DNA of 64,000 nt from Lientehia sp934351765 (lineage in GTDB: Bacteria > Bacillota > Clostridia > Lachnospirales > Lachnospiraceae): the NCBI RefSeq assembly GCF_052118925.1, contig NZ_JBQKGG010000004.1, positions 124,001 through 188,000 on the forward strand. The letters run 5' to 3'. This document shows, piece after piece, positions 32,152 through 41,500 of the stretch. The translations under genes and the position numbers were made by a program. The notes under the pieces were generated by a model. It did no database searches. It had not been told where the DNA came from and saw only the letters and a program-made list of their open reading frames with translations. Within the stretch, counting starts at the first letter, position 1. Every line of letters begins with the position of its first letter.

Positions 32152-33039
32152 ATGAAGCTTGTAACATACAGATACAACGAAGAGATAAGGCCGGGCGTTT
32201 TGTCATCGGACGGAACGGCAGTATTCTCCGCCGAGGCTCTCGGCTATGAAGCGGCAGATATGAATCAGTTCATCGACAGACTGGAGATGACCGGGCTTCC
32301 GGCTTTAAAAGCGGCACTGGAGTATGCCGATCCGGCAAAGGCCGTTCCCTTTTCGGAGGTTACGCTGCTGGCGCCCATTCCGGAGCCCAAGCAGGACATG
32401 ATCTGTCTGGGAATCAATTACATGGCGCATGCCGAGGAGTCGGCCCGCTATAAAGAGGAAGCCTTTGGAGGCGAGCGGCCCTATGCCGTGTATTTTTCCA
32501 AGCGGATCGGGGAGGCTGTGGCACCCGGCGGAAAGATTCAGGGGCATTTCGACATGGTAGAGCGTCTGGACTATGAAGCAGAGCTGGCAGTAGTTCTCGG
32601 AAAGACCGCAAGGCATGTCTCCGAGGAGGATGCTTCCCGGTATGTGCTCGGTTATACCATTATCAATGATGTGAGCGCCAGACAGGTACAGACCCGTCAT
32701 AAGCAGTGGTATTTCGGAAAGAGCCTGGACGGATTCACTCCTATGGGTCCCTGGATCGTGACGGCAGATGAGTTCGCGTTCCCGCCGAAGCTGGCCATTC
32801 AGTCGAAGGTCAACGGAGAGCTGCGGCAGGACAGCAATACAGAGCTTCTGATCTTCGGAATCCCTCATGTGATCCGGGAATTATCTCAGGGAATCACGTT
32901 AAAAGCAGGAACCATTATCGCGACAGGAACGCCGGCCGGTGTGGGCATGGGCTTTACGCCGCCGAAGTTTTTAAACCATGGAGACGAAGTGGAATGTATC
33001 ATCGAGGGTATCGGTTCGATTAAGAATGTGGTGGAATAA
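32152..33039 (+). CDS. Fumarylacetoacetate hydrolase-family protein
   Basis: A 295-residue FAH-family enzyme. The family core runs from PEPKQDMICLGINYMAHAEE through VERLDYEAELAVVLGK (metal-binding Glu residues), TIINDVSARQVQ, FGKSLDGFTPMGPWI and ATGTPAGVGMG. Members act as hydrolases, decarboxylases or isomerases of 2-keto acids and acylpyruvates in aromatic or sugar-acid breakdown; the substrate is not readable here. It is followed after 2 bases by a GNAT gene, so the two are cotranscribed. Confidence 0.92.
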   Translation: MKLVTYRYNEEIRPGVLSSDGTAVFSAEALGYEAADMNQFIDRLEMTGLPALKAALEYADPAKAVPFSEVTLLAPIPEPKQDMICLGINYMAHAEESARYKEEAFGGERPYAVYFSKRIGEAVAPGGKIQGHFDMVERLDYEAELAVVLGKTARHVSEEDASRYVLGYTIINDVSARQVQTRHKQWYFGKSLDGFTPMGPWIVTADEFAFPPKLAIQSKVNGELRQDSNTELLIFGIPHVIRELSQGITLKAGTIIATGTPAGVGMGFTPPKFLNHGDEVECIIEGIGSIKNVVE

Positions 33040-33041
33040 CA

Positions 33042-33467
33042 ATGGATGAGCTGGAATTTCGGGAAAATAGGATTGATGTGGATACATATCTGAAGCTGCG
33101 TGCCTCGGTGAACTGGAAAAAGCTGACCAGAGACCAGGCGCAGGCAGCCCTTGACGGAAGCCTTTATACCCTGGGTCTGTATATCGCCGGACAACCGGTG
33201 GGGATGGGGCGTCTGGTGGGAGACGGAGCGGTAATCTGTTATATTCAGGATCTCATCGTTCATCCTAACGCCCAGCATCTCGGTGTCGGCCATATGCTCA
33301 TCGGACGGCTTATCGAGAAAGTGAAGGAACTGACCGGGGAAGGAACCGAGATGATGCTGGATCTCATGTGTGCCAAGGGCCGGGAAGAATTTTATAAGCT
33401 TCACGGCTTCATTGCCCGGCCCACAGATAATTTGGGACCGGGAATGATCAGATATATTCGAAAATAG
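33042..33467 (+). CDS. GNAT-family N-acetyltransferase
   Basis: A 141-residue single-domain acetyltransferase. The acetyl-CoA motif A is in YIQDLIVHPNAQHLGVGHMLIGRLI, where Q/R-x-x-G-x-G/A reads HLGVGH, a somewhat changed P-loop. FYKLHGFIAR near the end is the usual C-terminal motif. It starts 2 bases after the FAH gene stop. The substrate is unknown. Confidence 0.88.
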   Translation: MDELEFRENRIDVDTYLKLRASVNWKKLTRDQAQAALDGSLYTLGLYIAGQPVGMGRLVGDGAVICYIQDLIVHPNAQHLGVGHMLIGRLIEKVKELTGEGTEMMLDLMCAKGREEFYKLHGFIARPTDNLGPGMIRYIRK

Positions 33468-33471
33468 TTCA

Positions 33472-33627
33472 GCACGGCACCGGACGGTAAAGACAGTCCC
33501 GGCAAATTTATTTGACAGGGGCTGGATTTAGCGGAGGAGAGGGGCGGAACGCCCCGTAAGCCGCAGACGAAAGCTGCGAAGCAGCGAAACGCCGAGCAGA
33601 GCAAGGCGTGTCTGCGGCGTGCCGTGC
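33472..33627 (+). ncRNA. Multi-branched structured element, copy A
   Basis: A 156-base segment that folds almost completely. The outer stem is GCACGGCAC (33472-33480) with GTGCCGTGC (33619-33627). Arm 1 is TAAA-ga-CAGTCCC-gg-CAAAT with ATTTG-aca-GGGGCTG-ga-TTTA (33488-33530). Arm 2 is GGGGCG/CGCCCC (33541-33555). Arm 3 has the stem GCCGCAGAC/GTCTGCGGC (33560-33618) and carries two hairpins, GCTGC-gaa-GCAGC and ACGCC/GGCGT, joined by GAAA. Copy B at 34927 has the same architecture with different stem sequences. No open frame. It lies between convergent genes. I do not recognise the family; it could be a structured RNA or a palindromic mobile repeat. Confidence 0.7.
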
Positions 33628-33640
33628 GTGATAATCGGAT

Positions 33641-34078
33641 TTATTTTATCTCTGCTTTCTCCAGTGCCCGCCCGACGGCTTCCGTCAATATCTGGGCGGT
33701 GTAGCGGGTGCTATCGTCGTAGGAAAGCCCGGACAGACTCTGGTTTTCCAGAATCTGGGGAGCGAGGGATTCCATGACGGGAGTCATTAACGGGTACATG
33801 GCGGCAACGGAGGATTCCAGATTCACCAGGCGGACGGAACGAATCGTGTTTTCGTCCACGGTCACCTCCACATCGACAGCCTGTTCGCCCAGTGCCAGGG
33901 CAGAGGTATAAACACCGGGCTCGTAGAGGGCGGAAGCCGTCTTTTTGGTAACTGTCCGGTTTTTCGGCGCAAACATGCAGACGAGGAGAATGATCAAGAG
34001 GATACCGAGAGCCAGAAAGATCCCGGTATAGATCAGTTCTTTCATACGGAGGACAACGATTTTCGTTTTGGAACTCAT
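33641..34078 (-). CDS. Membrane-anchored FMN-binding-like protein
   Basis: A 145-residue protein with one N-terminal membrane helix (about residues 13-36, LIYTGIFLALGILLIILLVC) and an outside domain of about 95 residues. The domain has the outline of FMN-binding (NqrC/RnfG-type) domains: YEPGVYTS, VDVEVTVDENTIRSVRLVNLE and a C-terminal LTEAVGRAL. The usual flavin-attachment SGATxTS reads YDDSTRYT, so covalent FMN binding is doubtful. I chose ATG 34078, which follows AGGAG. It is divergent from the alarmone synthetase gene and lies between the two structured elements. Confidence 0.65.
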   Translation of the reverse strand: MSSKTKIVVLRMKELIYTGIFLALGILLIILLVCMFAPKNRTVTKKTASALYEPGVYTSALALGEQAVDVEVTVDENTIRSVRLVNLESSVAAMYPLMTPVMESLAPQILENQSLSGLSYDDSTRYTAQILTEAVGRALEKAEIK

Positions 34079-34128
34079 AGGCGGCTCCTGAAAGGCTTTG
34101 TAAAACGTATGAGGAACCATAGAAGTTT

Positions 34129-34920
34129 ATGAGTGATACGGGGGCAGAAATGGAAGATACGAAGGAATATTCGGAACAGGTGACAAACATAAAGAAAGTA
34201 AAAACAGAATATCAGTACCGGGAGGATGGAGAACCGGGCACCATGCAGGAGCTGCTGCTGAATGAGCAGGAGGAGAAGATCTTCACGCAGATGCAGGGGA
34301 AGATTTACGGTTATTCCAATCTGATGATGATGTTCCGGTGTGCGATCCGTGAGGTGCGGACCAAGCTGGAGGTTCTGGACGATGAGTTTTCCGTTCGCTA
34401 TAAGCGGAATCCCATCACCAAGATCCAGTCCAGAGTCAAGAAGCCCATGAGCGTTTACCGGAAGCTTCAGAAATACGGGCTGGAGCTGACCGAGGATAAT
34501 ATTCTGAACGGGCTTCATGATGTGGCCGGTGTCCGGGTTATCTGTTCATTTATTGATGATATTTATATGATCGCGGCTCTGATGGCCAGTCAGGATGACA
34601 TCAAGATTTTAAAGGTTAAGGATTATATCAAGAATCCCAAGCCCAACGGATATAGCAGCTATCATATGATCGTGGAGATCCCGGTATTTTTCTCGAAGGG
34701 AAAAACGCCTATGAAGGTTGAAATCCAGATCCGCACCATGGCCATGGATTTCTGGGCAAGCCTGGAGCATCAGCTTCGCTACAAAAAAAATATCGAGGAG
34801 ATCGAAGGACACGAAGAGATCAGCCGCCGTCTGCTGGCCTGCGCCCAGACCATCTCCCAGACCGATAAAGAAATGCAGGAAATCAAACGAATGATCGGTT
34901 CCTTCAACGACTTGTCCTAA
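34129..34920 (+). CDS. Small alarmone synthetase (RelQ/YjbM-like GTP pyrophosphokinase)
   Basis: A 263-residue RelA/SpoT synthetase domain without a hydrolase or regulatory region. ITKIQSRVKKPMSVYRKL, LHDVAGVRVICSFIDDIY, DYIKNPKPNGYSSYHMIV and VEIQIRTMAMDFWASLEHQLRYK are the synthetase motifs (the last contains the catalytic Glu and Gln). It makes (p)ppGpp from ATP and GDP/GTP under stress. The N-terminal 40 residues are extra. ATG 34129 has only a weak ribosome binding site. Confidence 0.93.
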   Translation: MSDTGAEMEDTKEYSEQVTNIKKVKTEYQYREDGEPGTMQELLLNEQEEKIFTQMQGKIYGYSNLMMMFRCAIREVRTKLEVLDDEFSVRYKRNPITKIQSRVKKPMSVYRKLQKYGLELTEDNILNGLHDVAGVRVICSFIDDIYMIAALMASQDDIKILKVKDYIKNPKPNGYSSYHMIVEIPVFFSKGKTPMKVEIQIRTMAMDFWASLEHQLRYKKNIEEIEGHEEISRRLLACAQTISQTDKEMQEIKRMIGSFNDLS

Positions 34921-34926
34921 CAGTCA

Positions 34927-35080
34927 CGGGCGCAGGAGAATACGGAAATCAGCCGGCCAAGTGAAAACTTGTGCCGACAGATTTCCGTATTCGAGTATGG
35001 GCGTGACGCCCATACAACCTCAGACCGAGCTGCAAAAAGCAGCGAAAGACGCGAAGCGTCTGGTCTGAGGTCTGCGCCCG
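34927..35080 (+). ncRNA. Multi-branched structured element, copy B
   Basis: A 154-base segment with the fold of copy A. The outer stem is CGGGCGCAG (34927-34935) with CTGCGCCCG (35072-35080). Arm 1 is a long hairpin: AATACGGAAATC/GATTTCCGTATT (12 perfect pairs, 34939-34991) with inner CGGC-CAAGT/ACTTG-t-GCCG and a GAAA loop. Arm 2 is GTATGGGCG/CGCCCATAC (34995-35015). Arm 3 is CCTCAGACC/GGTCTGAGG (35018-35070), holding GCTGC-aaaaa-GCAGC and GACGC-gaa-GCGTC joined by GAAA. The sequence kept in both copies is mainly GCTGC...GCAGCGAAA. It sits between the alarmone synthetase and addB and ends 26 bases before addB; no T run follows. Confidence 0.75.
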
Positions 35081-35106
35081 CAGAGAGGAAAAATCAGGAG
35101 GTATCT

Positions 35107-38100
35107 ATGGCTTTAAGATTCATTTTAGGGAGTGCCGGCTCCGGAAAATCATACGCGCTGAATCACGCTCTGGTACAGGAGGCTTTGTCCTGTCCGGAGC
35201 GTCATTTTATCATGATTGTTCCGGAGCAGTTCACCATGGAGACCCAGAAAGCGCTGACGGATCTCCACCCGGGGCACAGTATTTTAAATATCGACATTGT
35301 GAGCTTTGAGCGGCTGGCATACCGGGTCTTTGAGGAGCTTTCCTGTATGCCGGTGACGGTTCTGGACGATATGGGAAAGAGTCTGCTGCTGCGGAGGGCC
35401 TGTGCCCAGGCGGAAAAAAGTCTGACGGTGTTCAAAAAACAGCTCGATAAGGCAGGATTCATTGATCAGCTGAAATCTATGATTTCTGAGCTTGGGCAAT
35501 ACCGTCTGGAGGAAGCAGAGCTTTCCGGACTGGCAAAGCAGATGGGGAAACGACCTCTGCTAAAGCAGAAGCTGGAGGATCTGAAGGTTTTATACCAGGC
35601 ATTCCGGGAGACCATGGGCGAGGGCATGATCACGGCCGAGGAGCTGCTTCCGTTTCTCTGTCGAGTTCTGCCTCGTTCAAAACAAATCCGGGGCAGCGAG
35701 GTATGGCTGGATGGCTTTACCGGCTTTACGCCGGCCCAGTATGAGGTACTGGAGAAACTTCTGACATGCACGGACCGGGTAACGGCGGCACTGACCTTTC
35801 CTTATGAGGCGGCGCAGGCCGGGCGGGAAAAGGACGGTCTGTACTTCATGAGTGCGGAAACCATCACCAGACTGGAGACGCTGGCACAGGAAACCGGCGC
35901 CGGGAGGGAGGAGGACCTTCTCCTGAGTCCGGAGGTTTCTCCGAGGTTTGGTAAGAGAAACGATCTGCAGGCTCTTTCGGAGCAGCTGTTTTCCTATTCG
36001 GAAGTGCAGTATGCTGAAAAGCCGGAGCATATCCGCGTGATCCGAATGAGCACTCCCGGAAAGGAAGCAGAAGCGCTGGCGGCCCAGATCGCCGCACGGG
36101 TGCGGCAGAAGAATCTCCGTTATCGGGAGATTGCCGTGGTCTGCGGAGATATGGAAGGGTATCGGCCGCTTCTGGAGGAGGCCTTTCGGCAAGCGGAGAT
36201 CCCAGTCTTCATGGACGATAAGCGGAGTCTGTTCACGAATCCGGCGGTGGAGCTTCTGCGGGCGGCACTGGAGATCGTGGAAAAGGATTTTGCTTATGAG
36301 CCTATGTTCCGATATATGAAATGCGGATTTTCCATGCTCCCGGAGCAGACCCTTTATGAAATGGAAAACTATGTGCTTGCCCTTGGAATCCGCGGGGAAA
36401 AGCGATGGAACAGCCCCTGGGAGCAGCTGTACCGGGGCGGAGAGCATGTGCGGCTGGAGGAGCTGAATGAGGCACGGGAGAGAATTGTGAGGCCGCTGTC
36501 GGAGCTGAAGGCGGCCATAAAAAAGAAGGGTGCCTCGGTACGGGACATGACGGAGGCCTTATACCGATTCCTTGGATCTCAGAATGTGGAGGTACGTCTG
36601 AAAACGTATGCAGAGCAGTTTCAAAAGGAGGGCTCCTACAGCCATGCCAAGGAATATGAGCAGGCCTATGGACAGATCCTGGAGCTGTTTGACCGGATCG
36701 TGGGGCTTTTAGGAGAACAGGTGCTGCCGGTACGGACCTATAAGGAAATTCTGGAAACCGGCTGCCGGGAGATCCGGGTCGGTGTGATCCCGGCGGCCAT
36801 GGACCGCGTTCTGGTGGGCGATGTGCGGCGTAGCCGTCTGAAGGATATCCGCGTATTGTTTTTTATCGGAGTCCATGACGGGGCGATTCCTCAGAGCAGC
36901 GGAGGCGGCGGGCTTTTGTCGGAGCGGGACCGGGAGGAGCTGGCCCCCTATGCAAAGCTGGCACCGTCTGGACGGGAAAGCGGCAGGATCGACCGGTTCT
37001 ATTTCTATTATACGGTGACAAAACCCTCGGAGGAACTGTGGATCTCCTATGCGGCGGCAGATGAAATGGGAGAAAAACGAAGCCCGTCCCCGTATCTGAC
37101 CCAGCTGTACCGGATCTTTCCGCTGCTTTCGGAGGAGCAGGGGCAGGAGGAGATGCCCGTATTCACAAAGCTGCAGGCGCTTCAGTATCTGGCAGGAGGA
37201 ATGGAGGACTGGAAACGCGGGAAAACACCGAAAGACTGGGAAGAGCTGTACACCTGTCTGTATGCAGATCCGGATACCAGAAAGGAACTGATCCGGCTGG
37301 CAGAGGGAGCCTTTTTCGTATATCGAGGAGATCGGATCGCAGATACGACGGCACGGCTTCTCTACGGAGATCCGCTGAGGGGCAGTGTGACCAGACTGGA
37401 ACGGTATGCGGCCTGTGCGTACGCCCAGTTTTTGAGTTACGGGCTGGAGCTGGTCAAGCGGCGGGAATTTGAGTTTGCGGCGCTGGATATGGGAAATGTG
37501 TTCCATAAGGCGCTGGAGATCGCATTCCGGGAAGCACTGGAGCATGAGATGCCGATCGAGGAGCTGGGAGAAACTGACCGAAAGCTTCTTGCCTCCTATG
37601 CCATGACGAGGGCTGCAGCGGATATGGGGAGCAATATCCTGAAAAGCTCGGCGCGGAATAAATGGCTGGAAAAGCGTATGGAGCAGATCACGGAAAAAAC
37701 GCTCTGGGCGCTGGGGGAGCAGCTTCGTGCCGGATTTTTCACGCCGGCGGCGTTTGAACTCAATTTCGCATCCGGAGAAAACCGGGCCATGCGGATCGAT
37801 CTGGACGAGCTTGGAAGCATGCAGCTTCGCGGAAAGATCGACCGGGTGGACGTATGCGAAGATGAGGAGCATGTGTATGTGAAGGTCATGGATTATAAAT
37901 CCGGCGGGACGGATTTTGACCTGGGAGGAGTCTATTACGGTCTGCAGATGCAGCTGGTGGTTTATCTGGATGCAGTCATGGAACTGGAACAGAAGCTGCA
38001 CCCGGATAAGGAAATCATTCCGGCGGCCATGTTTTATTATCAGATCCAGGATCCGATTCTGGACCGGGAGCAGGCAGGCGGTGACCCTGACAGCATGGTG

Positions 38101-38535
38101 CTTCGGGCGATGCGGCCGAAGGGTGTGTTTAACGGAGCTTCCACTGTGGCCCGCCGGCTGGACGCAAGAAGCCTGGAGGGAGAGTCCATGTGGATTCCGG
38201 CAACCTACCGGAACGGAATGCCTGATGAGAAGCATCAGCTGACCGGAGCCCAGTTTGAGACGCTCCGTGCGTTTGTGCGGGAGCAGATGAAAACCTTCGG
38301 AAAAGCAATCGCTTCAGGCGAAATCTCGGCAAGACCGTATCAGCGGGAGGAGCGAAACGGATGCCAGTACTGCGAGTTTAAGGAAGCCTGCGGGTTTGAC
38401 CGGAAGCAGGAAGGATACCGGTATCACCGGATGAGACGGAAAAATCCGGAGGAAATCTGGACAGAGATGGCAGAAGCAAAGGAGGAGCAGAACGATGAGG
38501 TGGACACCGAAGCAGGAACAGATCATCGGCCTTAG
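35107..38535 (+). CDS. addB: ATP-dependent nuclease subunit B
   Basis: A 1142-residue subunit of the AddAB helicase-nuclease that processes double-strand breaks. The N-terminal Walker A is GSAGSGKS (residues 8-15). The C-terminal RecB-type nuclease has GKIDRVD and VMDYKSGG. Four Cys for the iron-sulfur cluster are one at about 770 (YAACAYAQF) and three near 1085-1096 (NGCQYCEFKEACGF), as in AddB of Bacillus. The start at ATG 35107 follows AGGAGG; a longer frame back to 34969 would run through structured element B and is rejected. addA overlaps its end by 41 bases. Confidence 0.96.
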   Translation: MALRFILGSAGSGKSYALNHALVQEALSCPERHFIMIVPEQFTMETQKALTDLHPGHSILNIDIVSFERLAYRVFEELSCMPVTVLDDMGKSLLLRRACAQAEKSLTVFKKQLDKAGFIDQLKSMISELGQYRLEEAELSGLAKQMGKRPLLKQKLEDLKVLYQAFRETMGEGMITAEELLPFLCRVLPRSKQIRGSEVWLDGFTGFTPAQYEVLEKLLTCTDRVTAALTFPYEAAQAGREKDGLYFMSAETITRLETLAQETGAGREEDLLLSPEVSPRFGKRNDLQALSEQLFSYSEVQYAEKPEHIRVIRMSTPGKEAEALAAQIAARVRQKNLRYREIAVVCGDMEGYRPLLEEAFRQAEIPVFMDDKRSLFTNPAVELLRAALEIVEKDFAYEPMFRYMKCGFSMLPEQTLYEMENYVLALGIRGEKRWNSPWEQLYRGGEHVRLEELNEARERIVRPLSELKAAIKKKGASVRDMTEALYRFLGSQNVEVRLKTYAEQFQKEGSYSHAKEYEQAYGQILELFDRIVGLLGEQVLPVRTYKEILETGCREIRVGVIPAAMDRVLVGDVRRSRLKDIRVLFFIGVHDGAIPQSSGGGGLLSERDREELAPYAKLAPSGRESGRIDRFYFYYTVTKPSEELWISYAAADEMGEKRSPSPYLTQLYRIFPLLSEEQGQEEMPVFTKLQALQYLAGGMEDWKRGKTPKDWEELYTCLYADPDTRKELIRLAEGAFFVYRGDRIADTTARLLYGDPLRGSVTRLERYAACAYAQFLSYGLELVKRREFEFAALDMGNVFHKALEIAFREALEHEMPIEELGETDRKLLASYAMTRAAADMGSNILKSSARNKWLEKRMEQITEKTLWALGEQLRAGFFTPAAFELNFASGENRAMRIDLDELGSMQLRGKIDRVDVCEDEEHVYVKVMDYKSGGTDFDLGGVYYGLQMQLVVYLDAVMELEQKLHPDKEIIPAAMFYYQIQDPILDREQAGGDPDSMVLRAMRPKGVFNGASTVARRLDARSLEGESMWIPATYRNGMPDEKHQLTGAQFETLRAFVREQMKTFGKAIASGEISARPYQREERNGCQYCEFKEACGFDRKQEGYRYHRMRRKNPEEIWTEMAEAKEEQNDEVDTEAGTDHRP

Positions 38536-41500
38536 AAACCGGAACCTTCTGGTGGCGGCGGCAGCAGGAAGCGGAAAGACAGCGGTTTTGGTGGAGCGGA
38601 TCATGGCCATGATCACAGATCCGGAAAAGCCTGTCGATATTGACCGGCTTCTGGTGGTGACCTTTACCAGAGCCGCGGCGGGGCAGATGCGGGAACGGAT
38701 CGGAAGGAGGCTTTCAGAGCTTTTGGAGGAACGGCCAAAGGACCGGAACCTGAGACGCCAGGAGGCGCTGCTTCCCCGTGCAAAGATCATGACCATTGAC
38801 AGCTTTTGTCTGTATGTGGTACGAAATTACTTTCCGGTTACGGGCATTGACCCGGAATTTCGGATCGGAGATCAGGGAGAACTGCGGCTTTTACGGGAAG
38901 ATGCGGCGGAAGCACTTCTGGAAGCCGAGTATGAAGCAAAAAACCCGGCATTTCTTGATTTTGTGGAGCGGTATGCAGCCGGAAAAGGAGATGAGGGAAT
39001 CAGCGACCTGATTCTTCGGCTGTTCGACTTTGCGGATGCGTATCCGGATCCGGGCGAACAGCTTTCTGTATGGCGCCGGGAGTTATCATCTTCCGGAACC
39101 GGTTTCTGGACCGGGTTTCTTCTGAAGGAGATTCACGAAGAAGCAGAGAGCTTTTTAAGACGGTATGAAGCCATGAGCCAGATGAGCCTGGAGGAAGGAA
39201 TCCCTCCCTTTGCAGAGATGTTCGAGTCGGATGCGCGGCATGCAAAGAGGCTGCTTCATGCAGGGACTTATGAGGAGATGAGAGAGGCGCTCTCCGAAAT
39301 CCGGGAAAAGGGAGCTTTTATGCGTCAGCCGAGACTGAAAAAGGACCTTCTTTATTCAGCAGAAAAAAAGGAGTTCCTGGCAGAATGCCGGAAGAGCCTG
39401 AAGGAGTCCATGGGAAAACTGGCGGCGGAATATGATCTCGGCACAGAAGAACAGATGGAGGCGGATCTTGCCGGCTGTGCGGCGCCGATGGAAGAACTAC
39501 TGACACTGGCGGAGAAGTTCCGGGAGTCTTACCGGGCCGCAAAGGAAGAACGGAATCTCATGGACTTTCAGGATGTGGCCCATGCAGCTCTGGAAATCCT
39601 CACAGTAAAGGGGGAGGACGGCAGATATCATTCGTCCGGAACAGCAAAGGAGCTGCGGGAAGGCTTCTATGAGATCATGATCGATGAATACCAGGACAGC
39701 AACCGGATTCAGGAGGAAATCCTCACCAGTATTTCCGGGATGGAGGACGGGAAGCCCAATATGTTCATGGTGGGAGATGTCAAGCAGAGTATCTATAAGT
39801 TCCGGCAGGCAAGACCGGAGCTGTTCATGGAAAAATACGGGACCTATACGGAAGAGGACAGCCTGTATCAGAAAATTGATCTGCATCAGAACTTCCGCAG
39901 CCGGGAGCAGGTGCTGGGAACCGCCAATTTCTTCTTCGGACAGCTTATGGAAAAGAGTCTTGGCGGGATCACCTATGACGAGGCGGCTTCGCTGATCCCC
40001 GGACGGGAATTTCCGAAGCAGGAAGCAGAGCAGGACTACCGGACGGAGCTTTTGTTTTTTGACACCGGGAAGGCCAAGAAAGAGGATCCGGAGCTGGAGG
40101 CTTATACCGGGAAGGAGCTGGAGGCAAAGCTGATCATCGGGAAAATCCGGGAGCTGACAGATCCGGAAACCGGTCTTTTGCTTACCGACCAGGATACGGG
40201 AGCCACACGGACGGCCTCCTACCGGGATATTGCGGTGCTGCTTCGGACTATGGAGGGCTGGGCAGAAACCTTTGTGGATCAGTTTATGGCGGCGGGGATT
40301 CCGGCTTATGCTCAGACACAGACCGGATATTTTTCCGCGAAGGAGGTTCGTACCCTTTTAAATCTTCTGAAGATTCTGGATAATCCCATGCAGGATATCC
40401 CGCTGGCGGCGGTGCTGATGTCTCCGATCGGAGGGTTTACGCCGGAGGAGCTGGCAAAGATGAAGGCGGCGTTTAACCGGGAGCTTACGGAGACAGACAG
40501 CCGCGGACTTTACGGAGCATTGTGTTACTATGCGGAAAAACGGGAGGATATGCCGGAGAAAAGGCAGAACGGGAATTCAGATCGGTCTGGATCAGAGGAA
40601 CAGACCCATATCGGAAAAGAGCTGTCAGATCCGGAGCTGCAGGACAAGGCAGCCGGATTCTTAAGGATGCTCCGGGATTTTCGGGAACGGGCGGTGTATC
40701 TGAGGCTTCACCAGCTGCTGCGTTATATTCTGGAAACAACCGGATATGGGCGGATTCTGGCAGCTATGCCAGGCGGAAAGATCCGGACGGCCAATGTGGA
40801 GATGCTGATCCGCCGTGCCATTGATTATGAAGCAACCAGTTATCACGGAGTATTTCAGTTTGTCCGCTATATTGACAAGCTCAGAAAGTATTCGGTGGAC
40901 TTCGGGGAAGCGTCTCCGGCCGGCGAAGGCGAGGACGCGGTACAGATTACCAGTATCCATAAAAGCAAGGGGCTGGAATATCCCATTGTGATCCTGGCAG
41001 GGACCGGGAAAGGCTTCAATCAGAAGGATTCCGAGGGACCGGTACTGCTTCATCCGGAGCTTGGAATCGGTGCGGATCACATCGATCCGGGTACAAGAAT
41101 GAGGGCTGAGACCATAGCCAAAAAGGTTCTGAAACGGAAGCTCCGGCAGGATAGTCTCGGAGAAGAGCTGCGGGTTCTTTATGTAGCCATGACGCGGGCA
41201 GAGGAGAAGCTGATCATTACGGGAACGGAGCATGCGCTCGGGGCAAAGCTGAAAAAATGGAAGAGCCTTTTATTTGAGAGCAGGCAGGCTCTTCCGTTCC
41301 AGGCAGTGAGCAGCGCCGGTGCGTACCTGGAATGGCTCATCATGGGACTTCAGAGAAGCCGGGCCTATGAGGAGATCAGTCGGTATCTGGGGGAAACAAT
41401 TCCGGTGAAAATCAGTCTGGCGGAAGGAGCACTGCCGCTGACGGTACGGATCGCCTCGGTCGAAGAGATGGTTCATGACGAGCTGGGACATCAGACGGAA

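Noticed and set aside
34969..35106. Longer addB start with 46 extra residues
   Set aside because: The extension would translate structured element B; ATG 35107 has AGGAGG and gives the normal AddB N-terminus.
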